From: an uncultured Tenacibaculum sp.
GTDB taxonomy: Bacteria > Bacteroidota > Bacteroidia > Flavobacteriales > Flavobacteriaceae
Direction of reading: 5' to 3'
Assembly: GCA_947501615.1 (NCBI GenBank)
Contig: CANMWK010000011.1
Coordinates: 1 to 64,000, forward strand
Length of the DNA: 64,000 bases
Shown here in pieces: positions 54,166 through 61,778 of this stretch. A program made the translations under genes and the position numbers. The notes under the pieces were generated by a model that saw only the letters and a list, made by a program, of their open reading frames with translations, had not been told where the DNA came from and ran no database searches. Position 1 is the stretch's first letter. Each line of letters begins with the position of its first letter.

Positions 54166-55914
54166 TTAATCTTTCCAAACAGGGATTTCTACAAAACTAG
54201 TATTCCACCATTTTATTTCTAAAGGTTCATTAGCATCTTTAATAGTTTCTTTACTAACTGTTTTTCCTGTTCCGTAATTAAGTTCAGAAAATGCATTTTT
54301 ATTTACGTTCAAATAAATAAGTAATCGACTTCCTTTACTTAACTTTTTGCTTACCAAATGTGTATTTGAAAATGGAATTTTATTCATTTGATTTGGTTTT
54401 AATAATTCTCTTTTTTCAATGTTATTAGCATAACTAGCTCTAGCTACAATATAAGATAAGTGAAATAATTTTCCATCTGGCATTACTTCATAAAGTGTTA
54501 CACCAAAATCAAAATCTTTTTTATTGATACTAATATTTAATTCGCCTAAAAAAGAACCATTAACAATAACAGGTTCTTCAAAGGGTTCACTAAGAAAGTT
54601 ATACCCATTACTTAAATCCATTTCTGGTCTGATTATAGGGTCGGGATAATAGTCGTTATTTCCAGTTTCTCTCTCCGAAAAATCTACTTTTTGAAAAAGA
54701 AAATTCTTTTTTAATGGTTGCTTAGGACTCAAAAAATATACATTCTTATGTTTTTGATCTGTTAAGTATAACTTTACAGTTTCGTTACTCATTTCATCAA
54801 TAGATGAAGCACTTCGCCATTCATTAGCCCCCATAACTTGATAGTTGATTTTATCTTTTAATTGAAGTGGTTTTTTACCATGGCTAAAAATATAATCAAA
54901 CCATTGGTAAGTTATCTCGTTTGTGTTTATCAAAGCATTGGTATCAACTGTATAACCATTAATTTTTTTTGAACCATTTCGTTGTGCCCCAAAGTGACTG
55001 TAAGGACCAATTATTAAATAATGTTCTGCGTTAGGGTTGTATTTATAATGTTCATGTAAATAATAAAGACCAGAATTTTGAGAATCGTTATAATAACCGT
55101 CAATTGATAGCACAGGAATATCAATTTGAGAGAAATCTTCTTTGTACGGAGCCATTTTTTGCCAATATTCATCAAACGAAGGGTGGCTAATCCATCGTTG
55201 AAAAAGTCTATTTGGTATACCATCAATACTATCCATTTTAGCATATGCTACACCAGTTTCCCACCATCTAAACATTATGTTTCTATAGTGTTGGCTCTTG
55301 TTTCCAGCAACAGTATCTAAATATTTATTGTTTCCTACAAAGAAAGACCATTCGTAATTAGGGTTTATAAAAATATTATTTTCCATAGGTAATCCCATTC
55401 CTGGTCTATTCGCAACATACGGTACAATGGTTTTAAGTGCTGGATGTAATTTTTTAGTAGAAGCCCATTGTGTAAATCCATTGTAGCTTCCTCCAAACAT
55501 TCCTACACGGCCATCACACCATTTTTGTTTACTAATCCAATCAATTACATCATAAGTATCATTAGCATCATACTCATATGGCCATATCTCACTTGAGCTG
55601 AAACGTTTTCCTCTTGTGTAAGCGATTACACCAATATAACCTTTGTCAGCAGATTCTTTTATAGTATTTAAATCACGTCCTTTATCTCTAACATAAATTG
55701 TACTTTGAAGAATAACCGCTTTAGGCTTTGTTAACCCTTTCTTTCTGCAAACAATAGCAGAGATTTTTATCCCATCTCTGGTTTCTATTAAAACGTCTTC
55801 TATTTGGTAGTCTTTATTTGAGTCTATTATTTCTGGATTATTTTTCTTTTCATTTACAGTATTACAGGCTAATACTAGAGTAATACAAATACAGAGATTC
55901 AGAATAAATTTCAT
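54166..55914 (-). CDS. CocE/NonD-family X-Pro-type serine hydrolase, lipoprotein
   Basis: I start it at 55914 (582 residues, MKFILNLCICITLVLACNT), giving lipobox VLAC; an upstream in-frame ATG at 55959 would bury the signal. The S15 peptidase-like alpha/beta hydrolase domain has the nucleophile in GMFGGSYNGFTQWAS, the Asp probably in VLSIDGYYNDSQNSG and the His in GPYSHFGAQ. The C-terminal half is the jelly-roll PepX_C domain (FLGELNISINKKDFDFGVTLYEVMPDG). Members cleave acyl-ester or amide bonds (glutaryl-7-ACA acylase, cocaine esterase, X-Pro peptidase). A surface or periplasmic location is likely. It is divergent from operator copy 2, whose geometry favours the other direction. Confidence 0.85.
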   Translation of the reverse strand: MKFILNLCICITLVLACNTVNEKKNNPEIIDSNKDYQIEDVLIETRDGIKISAIVCRKKGLTKPKAVILQSTIYVRDKGRDLNTIKESADKGYIGVIAYTRGKRFSSSEIWPYEYDANDTYDVIDWISKQKWCDGRVGMFGGSYNGFTQWASTKKLHPALKTIVPYVANRPGMGLPMENNIFINPNYEWSFFVGNNKYLDTVAGNKSQHYRNIMFRWWETGVAYAKMDSIDGIPNRLFQRWISHPSFDEYWQKMAPYKEDFSQIDIPVLSIDGYYNDSQNSGLYYLHEHYKYNPNAEHYLIIGPYSHFGAQRNGSKKINGYTVDTNALINTNEITYQWFDYIFSHGKKPLQLKDKINYQVMGANEWRSASSIDEMSNETVKLYLTDQKHKNVYFLSPKQPLKKNFLFQKVDFSERETGNNDYYPDPIIRPEMDLSNGYNFLSEPFEEPVIVNGSFLGELNISINKKDFDFGVTLYEVMPDGKLFHLSYIVARASYANNIEKRELLKPNQMNKIPFSNTHLVSKKLSKGSRLLIYLNVNKNAFSELNYGTGKTVSKETIKDANEPLEIKWWNTSFVEIPVWKD

Positions 55915-55996
55915 TCGATAGTTTATTGTAAAGACGATAGAATTATATATCCGTTGCATTTCTTACACATAATTTCTACATAAATAAATTAAAAAC

Positions 55997-56041
55997 CATA
56001 CTAAAGTATGAGTTTTTGAGTGGGGAACCCCAATAATTTTG
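55997..56041 (+). promoter_or_regulatory. Palindromic operator + promoter, copy 2
   Basis: CATACT-AA-AGTATG (55997-56010) and -7 box TAATTTTG (56034-56041), centre-to-box distance 30.5 bp. It resembles copy 1 over 26 bases from the palindrome onward (both continue to TTTTTGAGTG). A small palindrome GGGGAACCCC (56022-56031) lies between operator and -7 box only in this copy. It drives the gene at 56074. Confidence 0.85.
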
Positions 56042-56073
56042 TAGCAGATTAACCATGAATTAAATTTTTGATT

Positions 56074-56595
56074 ATGAGAAATATACTACTAAGCTTATTA
56101 GTATTTACAGTTGTAAATGTTGTAGCGCAGACAAGTGTTATTGTAGATCCAGCTTTGGTAAGGAAAGCAGTTTCAGAGAATTTCACATCTTTTTATTATG
56201 TAGATGAGCATCCAAAAATTATGTGTGGCACCTACTTTAAGAGAAGCGAAAATGAAAGAAATGGATTCAGTTGGACCAATGAAGTAGAAATAACTCTTAA
56301 CGAAGATGGAACATGTAAAACACGCTGGTATAATAGTGGTTATGTAGGTAGAAAGCCAAAAACAAAAATTGTTGAAGGAACTTGGGGATTAGCTGTAAAC
56401 CCCAAAACAAATAAGTTAGCCACTAAAGCTGAAGAAAATGGAACCTGGTATGAAATCGTTTTAAAGTCTAATGATGGTAGCCCTTTAGCATATTATGACC
56501 GAAAAGTATGGTACGATAAAGTTTTAATTGAAAATAATAACACAACGTATTTGAAACTAATTTTTTCAAGTGGTGAAAAAGTTAAAAAGCAATAG
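56074..56595 (+). CDS. Small secreted protein of unknown function
   Basis: Start at ATG 56074 (173 residues), 33 nt after the -7 box of operator copy 2; an upstream TTG at 56068 is less likely. Signal peptide RNILLSLLVFTVVNVVAQ. The mature part (YVDEHPKIMCGTYFKRSENERNGFSWTNEVEITLNEDGTCKTRWYNSGYVG...GTWGLAVN) has the strand pattern of a lipocalin-like fold, as has the C-terminus of the next gene's product (GSWTVTTLE...). It forms an operon with the cysteine-repeat lipoprotein 15 nt downstream. The function is unknown. Confidence 0.65.
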   Translation: MRNILLSLLVFTVVNVVAQTSVIVDPALVRKAVSENFTSFYYVDEHPKIMCGTYFKRSENERNGFSWTNEVEITLNEDGTCKTRWYNSGYVGRKPKTKIVEGTWGLAVNPKTNKLATKAEENGTWYEIVLKSNDGSPLAYYDRKVWYDKVLIENNNTTYLKLIFSSGEKVKKQ

Positions 56596-56610
56596 TAAAA
56601 ACAGAAAATA

Positions 56611-58290
56611 ATGAAAACAATAACAAAATTAGTATTCCTATTTGCCTTAATTATTTTTGGCTGTGGGAAAGACGAAGAAAATAACCCTGAAGATTCTGAT
56701 GAATTAATAGTGAATTCGTTATTTACATTTTCAATAAATGAAAAGGATGAATTTGTAAATGAATTGGCGCTTAAAGTGGTTTCAAAAAATGATATATCTG
56801 TTAAAGTTTATAAAACAGAAAATGCAACAATAAATACATATGATAAAATAATATATTCAGATGAACATGGAGATGATTTTATCATGGAATCCAACCGAAA
56901 TACAGATACACTTTATATTTATCAAAGAGATTCCAATAAAAATATAGTAAAAGAGGCATTACGATATGTAACGCTTAATGAAACTTCTCATAAGTTAGAT
57001 TTTGTAACCATTAACCCAGACAAAAGTATAACATCATTACAACAGTATAAACTAACAAAAAATCCAGATATCTTATCAGCTAAGGTCACTTCACTAAAAA
57101 GAAATACAAATGTTGATGATTTAGAAAAAGAAATTAATGATACAGGAGAGTTTTTAGCAGATCCAACTAATACACATCCAATTACGGCTTTTTATAAAGG
57201 AATAGTAACAAAGCTTTTTGCAAATAATTCCAATGACCCTGATGAATCAAATGATGTATACGATGCACCATCAAAAGGTATTATTTCTACAATTATAGAT
57301 GGTTTAGAATCTAAAAGAAAAAAGCTTTTAAAAAACTTAGGTAAGATAAGCGACTTTTTAAAAGAAAGTAAAAGAGATTTAAAGGATTTTACTCAAGAAC
57401 AAATAGATGCGATACTGAAAGCAATAAAAGAAAGTGAGCTAAAAGATGATGAAATAGATGATGATATTTTGAGAGATTGTAAGGGAGAGATTGATGGTCC
57501 AGCATTAATAGATTTTTGTGGTGAATGTGTTGATAGTATTCTAGATACTTGTGAAAAAGATTGTAATGAAGATTTTGGAGGAACAGCTTTTCTTGATGAT
57601 TGTAATGAATGTGTTGGAGGTAATACAGGTAAAGAAGCTTGTGTTCAAGATTGTAACGGGGATTTTGGAGGTACCGCTTATCTTGATAATTGTGATGAAT
57701 GTGTAGGAGGTAACACGAATAAGGAGGAATGTATGATGGACTGTAATGGTGTATATGGAGGTGCAGCTTATTTAGATAATTGTAATGAGTGTGTCGGAGG
57801 TGCTACAGGAAAAGAAGCTTGTACTGAAGATTGTAATGGTGATTTTGGAGGAGTAGCATACTTAGATGAATGTAATGAGTGTGTTGGTGGTGCTACAGGA
57901 AAAAGTGAATGTGATTTACAATCGTTTTTCGAGAATGCCGTTGTAGGTAGCTGGACCGTAACAACATTAGAGTCTGGTAATGTAAATAAACTTAAACTAT
58001 TTGCTGGTGGAGAAGGTCGATATATAATACCAGGTCCAAATGGCGCAAATAGAGATGGAGTTGATGAAAATGGTGATAGTTTTTACAGCGTGACTTGGAG
58101 AATAGAGAAACGTAATGGAAAATATCACTTACGAGAAGAAGGGTTCTATCATTTTGGTTTTGAACAAAACAGGAGTTTTGACATATCGTTACCAAATAAT
58201 TTTTTAACGAATCCTATTACATTTTTTGAAACGTATACTGATTTTGGAAGCGGCCCCGGAAATGCGGGAAGACGTTATACTAAGAATTAA
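56611..58290 (+). CDS. Lipoprotein with cysteine-rich DCNGxxGGxAYLDxCxECVGG repeats
   Basis: A 559-residue lipoprotein (lipobox IFGC, Cys18). Residues about 20-285 are polar with helical stretches (ESKRKKLLKNLGKISDFLKESKRDLKDFTQEQ). Then comes one degenerate 28-residue repeat (DCKGEIDGPALIDFCGEC) and four 30-residue repeats with three to four Cys and several Asp each, a thrombospondin-type-3-like, presumably disulfide-bonded and calcium-binding rod. The last about 125 residues (VGSWTVTTLESGNVNKLKLF...FFETYTDFGSGPG) look lipocalin-like. The rod would hold the terminal domain away from the outer membrane. The stop codon lies in the terminal repeat of the adjacent MITE-like element. Confidence 0.75.
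   Translation: MKTITKLVFLFALIIFGCGKDEENNPEDSDELIVNSLFTFSINEKDEFVNELALKVVSKNDISVKVYKTENATINTYDKIIYSDEHGDDFIMESNRNTDTLYIYQRDSNKNIVKEALRYVTLNETSHKLDFVTINPDKSITSLQQYKLTKNPDILSAKVTSLKRNTNVDDLEKEINDTGEFLADPTNTHPITAFYKGIVTKLFANNSNDPDESNDVYDAPSKGIISTIIDGLESKRKKLLKNLGKISDFLKESKRDLKDFTQEQIDAILKAIKESELKDDEIDDDILRDCKGEIDGPALIDFCGECVDSILDTCEKDCNEDFGGTAFLDDCNECVGGNTGKEACVQDCNGDFGGTAYLDNCDECVGGNTNKEECMMDCNGVYGGAAYLDNCNECVGGATGKEACTEDCNGDFGGVAYLDECNECVGGATGKSECDLQSFFENAVVGSWTVTTLESGNVNKLKLFAGGEGRYIIPGPNGANRDGVDENGDSFYSVTWRIEKRNGKYHLREEGFYHFGFEQNRSFDISLPNNFLTNPITFFETYTDFGSGPGNAGRRYTKN
57559..57918 (+). repeat. Four 90-bp coding repeats
   Basis: Units at 57559-57648, 57649-57738, 57739-57828 and 57829-57918, each 30 codons starting DC and containing CVGG. 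A degenerate 28-codon unit precedes them (57475-57558). The register is perfect and the repeats stay in frame, so copy number could change by slippage or recombination without breaking the gene. Confidence 0.9.
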
Positions 58291-58494
58291 CCCGTTGTGT
58301 ATTTGGAGCACAATTCTGTCAGTTCTAGTGATTTTTTGGAATAAAATAGAGAAAAATCGTACTGAATCAAGTTCAGCAGAACTATCGAGAATAAGATTTT
58401 TGATTTAGAAATAGTTCGATACATTTTTTCGTACTTCAAAGCACTCGAACTGGCAGTCTAAAAAAAATAAGTTTCTAAATGCACAACGAGTTAA
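58287..58494. mobile_element. MITE-like element with 21-bp terminal inverted repeats
   Basis: Terminal repeats TTAACCCGTTGTGTATTTGGA (58287-58307, one base over 20 is split here as TTAACCCGTTGTG and TATTTGGA) and its partner at 58474-58494 agree in 18 of 21 positions in inverted orientation. Internal inverted repeats CTGTCAGTTCTAGTG (58316-58330) and CACTCGAACTGGCAG (58442-58456) agree in 13 of 15. No transposase inside. The internal CAGTTCGAGTG-type motif recalls repeats dispersed in marine flavobacterial genomes. The TAA stop of the lipoprotein gene is part of the left terminus. Confidence 0.65.
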
Positions 58495-58550
58495 GAATTA
58501 ATGTTTTTTAATAATTGAACAGATACTCTCTAGTAGTAGTAGCTTAACAA

Positions 58551-58601
58551 CAAAACCATACTTTAGTATGGTTTTGTGTTGTTAATCTAGCAATAGTTTT
58601 G
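58551..58601 (+). promoter_or_regulatory. Palindromic operator + promoter, copy 3
   Basis: CAAAACCATACT-TT-AGTATGGTTTTG (58551-58576; core 58557-58570) and -7 box TAGTTTTG (58594-58601), centre-to-box distance 30.5 bp. The palindrome extends to 26 nt in this copy. It drives the gene at 58631; the start codon lies 67.5 bp from the palindrome centre, as in copy 1. Confidence 0.87.
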
Positions 58602-58630
58602 TTTGAAGAAATATAAAATTTAGGGAAATA

Positions 58631-59953
58631 ATGAATAATTTAAAATTTCAAACACAAACGAAATATTTAAGAACTACGGCAATTATTATACTTTTGATAG
58701 CTTCTTCGTTTCAAGCGATAGCACAAGGAGGAGGTACACAAGTAAAATCAAAAACCGTCTCAGGTACACATACAATAGAAAACGGATCTTTTGATTACAC
58801 TACAACAGTAATTTATCAATTGCATGATGCAGGGTATGGAGATGATCCCTCTGCAATTCGTTTAGGAGTAAAAAACTTTACAATTACTCGTCTTAATTTA
58901 AGAATAGAAGGAGCTCAAGAAGTCATAGGTAAAAAGAGCTTTCCGAAAGTATTAAATGATATCAATGTAGATATAGATGGAAATTTGACGCTTAGAAAAG
59001 GCAACAGTCGTTACTCTTTAGGTGTGACTAAAAAAGGAATCACAGCTAAAAATAATTTTAATGCTTTTAATAGCTTTGATTTTGGCAAGTCTCATAATAA
59101 TCAAATTCAAAGAATATTTGGTAAAGATATTAGCTACAATGATTTAGATTTTAGTTTGAATAATGTCAATCTTAAGTTAAAAACTAGTTATTTCTCTTTT
59201 ATAAGTGATATAAAATCAGAAATTAAAAACAATCAAAGACGTAAGCAGAAAGAAAAAGAAGATAAAATAAGGCGAGAGGCAATTGCGAATAAAAAACAAG
59301 AAGAATCTCAAAGAGTTAAGAATTATAACACAGATTATTCAGGAACTAACAGCAACTCTCAATTAAAAAAGGATACTCAAGGTAAAGCAAGAAAAAGACA
59401 ACAAGAATTGGAACGTAAAAGAAGTGAAGAACAGAAAAAAATTGAAGCATATACTAGAATTAAGAAACAACAAGAGGCAGAATTACAGCGAAAACAAACA
59501 GAAAATCAAATTATTGCTAATACGGCGGTTGGAGCTGCGGGTATTATAGCTGGGGGAGCAGCAGATGGTGTTTTTACGGGGGTTGATTTAACGCTTGGTT
59601 ATAGAGAATATGATGAGTTTGGAAGTATATTGTCTTATGAATTAGGTGTTAATGTTGGAAATAAAGGTGCTTTTACTATTGGTTACATAGATGCTGAAGA
59701 ATCGGGTTTTGTAGCAGGTTTAAATTTTGATGTTTTAAGGTTAGCAGAAGCTGATCCTGGAAAGTATTCTTTACGAATAAATATTGGAGCAGAATTTGGT
59801 CTTTCTGAAGAAACGTTTTATGGAGGTTATGTAGGTGTTAGAATTTTAGAAATTTTGAATATAGGATATGGATATGGTGTTGTAGAGAATGAAAATTCTG
59901 GTTTTTCAGGTGAATATTCTGGATTTAGAGGAGGGTTTCATATCAATTTTTAA
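58631..59953 (+). CDS. Secreted coiled-coil protein with beta-rich C-terminal domain
   Basis: A 440-residue protein with signal peptide (TTAIIILLIASSFQAIAQ, cleavage near 32). The first domain (about 35-195) is beta-rich and built of IEGAQEVIGK, IDGNLTLRKGN and similar strands. Then comes a highly charged coiled coil (about 200-295: RRKQKEKEDKIRREAIANKKQEESQ and later KARKRQQELERKRSEEQKKIEAYTRIKKQQEAEL). The C-terminal about 140 residues begin with an Ala/Gly-rich stretch (TAVGAAGIIAGGAADGV), continue as short amphipathic strands (FGSILSYELGVNVGNKGAFTIGYID) and end in Phe (FHINF), like an outer-membrane barrel. Unrecognised family. Confidence 0.7.
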   Translation: MNNLKFQTQTKYLRTTAIIILLIASSFQAIAQGGGTQVKSKTVSGTHTIENGSFDYTTTVIYQLHDAGYGDDPSAIRLGVKNFTITRLNLRIEGAQEVIGKKSFPKVLNDINVDIDGNLTLRKGNSRYSLGVTKKGITAKNNFNAFNSFDFGKSHNNQIQRIFGKDISYNDLDFSLNNVNLKLKTSYFSFISDIKSEIKNNQRRKQKEKEDKIRREAIANKKQEESQRVKNYNTDYSGTNSNSQLKKDTQGKARKRQQELERKRSEEQKKIEAYTRIKKQQEAELQRKQTENQIIANTAVGAAGIIAGGAADGVFTGVDLTLGYREYDEFGSILSYELGVNVGNKGAFTIGYIDAEESGFVAGLNFDVLRLAEADPGKYSLRINIGAEFGLSEETFYGGYVGVRILEILNIGYGYGVVENENSGFSGEYSGFRGGFHINF

Positions 59954-60090
59954 AATAATTTCTATATATCACAGCTATCTTTTAGTTATTAGAATTGTCT
60001 TTATATTAAGTATCATCGTATATTTTTATCTTGAAACAGCTGAAACCATATAATTTCGAGCCTTTTAAAAGGAGGCTGTGATTACAAAAG
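59954..60090. other. Intergenic, hairpin but no gene
   Basis: AT-rich, no coding sequence seen. CCTTTTAAAAGG (60061-60072) within AGCC...GGCT forms a small hairpin; no T tract follows, so termination of the upstream gene here is uncertain. Confidence 0.35.
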
Positions 60091-60266
60091 TTAAACCCAA
60101 AATATGTAATAGAAAATTTATTACATCTCTGAATTACTTCAAATACTAACGCTTCGCTGAGTTTTTTAATTTCACCATAGCGGTGCTATGCTAAAATTAA
60201 GAAAACACTAGTATTTATTGTGCTTCATAGCTTCATCACAAAGTTCTATTGCATAATTTGGGTTAA
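60091..60266. mobile_element. 176-bp long imperfect palindrome, MITE-like
   Basis: Left end TTAAACCCAAAATATG-TAATA (60091-60111) is matched in inverted orientation by TATTGCATAATTTGGGTTAA (60247-60266), with one gap and few mismatches. Complementarity continues inward (AAATACTA with TAGTATTT; TTAATTTC with AAAATTAA) to a central hairpin CATAGC-GGT-GCTATG. The whole segment can fold back as one long hairpin. No ORF inside. It may be a non-autonomous element or a structured RNA-encoding repeat. Confidence 0.6.
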
Positions 60267-60268
60267 AG

Positions 60269-60318
60269 AAAACCATACTTTAGTATGGTTTTATACTTTA
60301 GAATCGGTATTAATTTTA
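60269..60318 (+). promoter_or_regulatory. Palindromic operator + promoter, copy 4
   Basis: AAAACCATACT-TT-AGTATGGTTTT (60269-60292; core 60274-60287) and a -7-like TAATTTTA (60311-60318, last base differs from consensus), centre-to-box distance 30.5 bp. It precedes the LuxR-type HTH gene at 60339, which may therefore regulate itself. Confidence 0.8.
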
Positions 60319-60338
60319 TGCAAGTCTAACCAGAGTTA

Positions 60339-60719
60339 ATGCATATGGAATCGTTACTAGTAATACAATCTAATTTAGAAGGAGATATACCCAAAAGAGA
60401 AAAACCGTTTGATATACTAATAGATTTACTTTTTAGGACTCCTCTTTTGGAGAAAGATTTTATAATTCTTAGTAATATCTTAAAATTAAAAAGTACCAAT
60501 ATTTTTTCTGAATATAAGTCAAACTTAAATAATTTAACCATAAAAGAACAAGAGGTGTTCGATTGTATTTGTGAAGGTTTAGTACCTAAGGAAATTGCGG
60601 TTAAACTTTTTATTGAAGTATCTACAGCCAAAACACACCGTAGAAATATTATTAAAAAATTAAAAATAAAGTCGTTTAAAGATTGGTGTTTATATTCCTT
60701 TTTAAACGACTTGAAATAA
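60339..60719 (+). CDS. Stand-alone LuxR-type HTH transcription factor
   Basis: A 126-residue cytosolic protein (or 124 from the second ATG at 60345). The C-terminal domain LTIKEQEVFDCICEGLVPKEIAVKLFIEVSTAKTHRRNIIKKLKIKSFKDWCLYSFLNDL (about 66-125) is a GerE/LuxR HTH: E-Q-E-V near the start, and S-x-x-T-x-K/R-T-H-R-x-N-I-x-x-K-L in the recognition helix. The N-terminal about 60 residues have no REC pocket, so it is not phosphorylated in the usual way. Under operator copy 4 it could amplify or damp the response set by the kinase/regulator pair 10 kb away. It is convergent with the next gene, with only 5 bp between stops. Confidence 0.85.
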   Translation: MHMESLLVIQSNLEGDIPKREKPFDILIDLLFRTPLLEKDFIILSNILKLKSTNIFSEYKSNLNNLTIKEQEVFDCICEGLVPKEIAVKLFIEVSTAKTHRRNIIKKLKIKSFKDWCLYSFLNDLK

Positions 60720-60724
60720 TACTT

Positions 60725-61663
60725 TTAGCTATTATTTTGTTTTAACTCTCGTTGCAGTTCCTTACTGGTTTGACTACTACCATCATGACTCCATCCAGGA
60801 GGCATAAAAACATATTTTAAACGAGTGCCTAGCGGTAGACCTTTTTTTCGATGAAAAAAGTCATTATAAATTTCTTTCCATTCATGAAAAATAATGTTTA
60901 TAGGTCCTTTATCTTCCAATGGTTTAGTTAAACCATATTTTAGTTTTTCATATTCTATTTCATCTTCTTCAGCTTGAAATGTTCCAAACATTCTATCCCA
61001 AATAATTAAAAACATTCCCATGTTTTTATCTAAATATTTGATATTAGACGCATGATGTACTCTATGATGCGATGGTGTTACAAATATATACTCCCAAATA
61101 CTTAGTAAAAAGCCAGCAACACCCTTTCTATTATTCTTTTTTATAAAGTTAGTATGGCAAAGTGTTCCATAATTTTGATTCATTGCATAAGCAAACATAA
61201 TATGTAACGGAGCAATTCCTATTAAAATCAATGGAATTAAAAACATAAAACGATAAAACGGTTGTAATACAGGTGAACGGAATCCTGTAGAAATATTGTA
61301 AAATTCTGAATTATGATGCGTTACGTGAACTGCCCAAAAGAATCTAGAATGATGATCTACATAATGATGAATATAGTATAAGAAATCCTGTCCCACAAAT
61401 GCAATAAACCAGTATAAAAAACCTGTACCTTCCCATTTAATTAATCGATATTCATAAAAGAAATCCATTACTATGAATGAAGTAACATACATCAAACCGT
61501 CTAATAAGACATTTACTAGTGCAAAATATACATTCGTAGAAACATCTTTAAAATCATAATTTTTAGCTTTTCGTTTATAACTAAAATACATTTCAAAACC
61601 AATGGCTAAAGCACAAATAGGAACGAACCATATGTAAGCGTTTTGATGTGTGAAAATATCCAT
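60725..61663 (-). CDS. Sterol desaturase/fatty acid hydroxylase family membrane enzyme
   Basis: A 312-residue multi-span protein (about four to five helices: YIWFVPICALAIGFEMYF, VYFALVNVLLDGLMYVTSFIVMDFF, FLYWFIAFVGQDFLYY, FMFLIPLILIGIAPLHIMF). Di-iron histidine clusters are HHYVDHHSRFFWAVHVTHHNSEF (about 99-121, HxxxH and HxxHH) and HRVHHASN (about 200-207), with an earlier single His. This matches the alkylglycerol-monooxygenase/fatty-acid-hydroxylase superfamily. It hydroxylates lipids; the substrate is unknown. The -7 box TACCTTTG precedes it. Confidence 0.88.
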   Translation of the reverse strand: MDIFTHQNAYIWFVPICALAIGFEMYFSYKRKAKNYDFKDVSTNVYFALVNVLLDGLMYVTSFIVMDFFYEYRLIKWEGTGFLYWFIAFVGQDFLYYIHHYVDHHSRFFWAVHVTHHNSEFYNISTGFRSPVLQPFYRFMFLIPLILIGIAPLHIMFAYAMNQNYGTLCHTNFIKKNNRKGVAGFLLSIWEYIFVTPSHHRVHHASNIKYLDKNMGMFLIIWDRMFGTFQAEEDEIEYEKLKYGLTKPLEDKGPINIIFHEWKEIYNDFFHRKKGLPLGTRLKYVFMPPGWSHDGSSQTSKELQRELKQNNS

Positions 61664-61717
61664 ACTGAAAATTTTAGGTTAAAAAGATAGTAGTTACTAC
61701 CAAAGTTTAATCTGGTA

Positions 61718-61725
61718 CAAAGGTA
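61718..61725 (-). promoter_or_regulatory. Predicted -7 element of the sterol-desaturase-family gene
   Basis: On the minus strand TACCTTTG matches TAnnTTTG; start of transcription near 61711, giving a leader of about 47 nt. No TTG at 19-nt spacing. Confidence 0.5.
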
Positions 61726-61778
61726 AACTATCTGAAATTAAAAGGATTTATTAAATATAGAATTTGTTTATACTAAAA

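Noticed and set aside
55126..55320. 64-residue plus-strand frame antisense to the CocE-like hydrolase
   Set aside because: It has no start signals and lies wholly inside a conserved gene on the other strand.
57475..57918. Regular 84-90 bp repeats as a CRISPR array
   Set aside because: The repeats are contiguous, in frame and translate into one cysteine-rich motif; there are no spacers and no cas genes.
58226..58408. 60-residue plus-strand frame spanning the end of the lipoprotein gene
   Set aside because: It overlaps the true gene in another frame and runs into the MITE-like element; there is no independent support.
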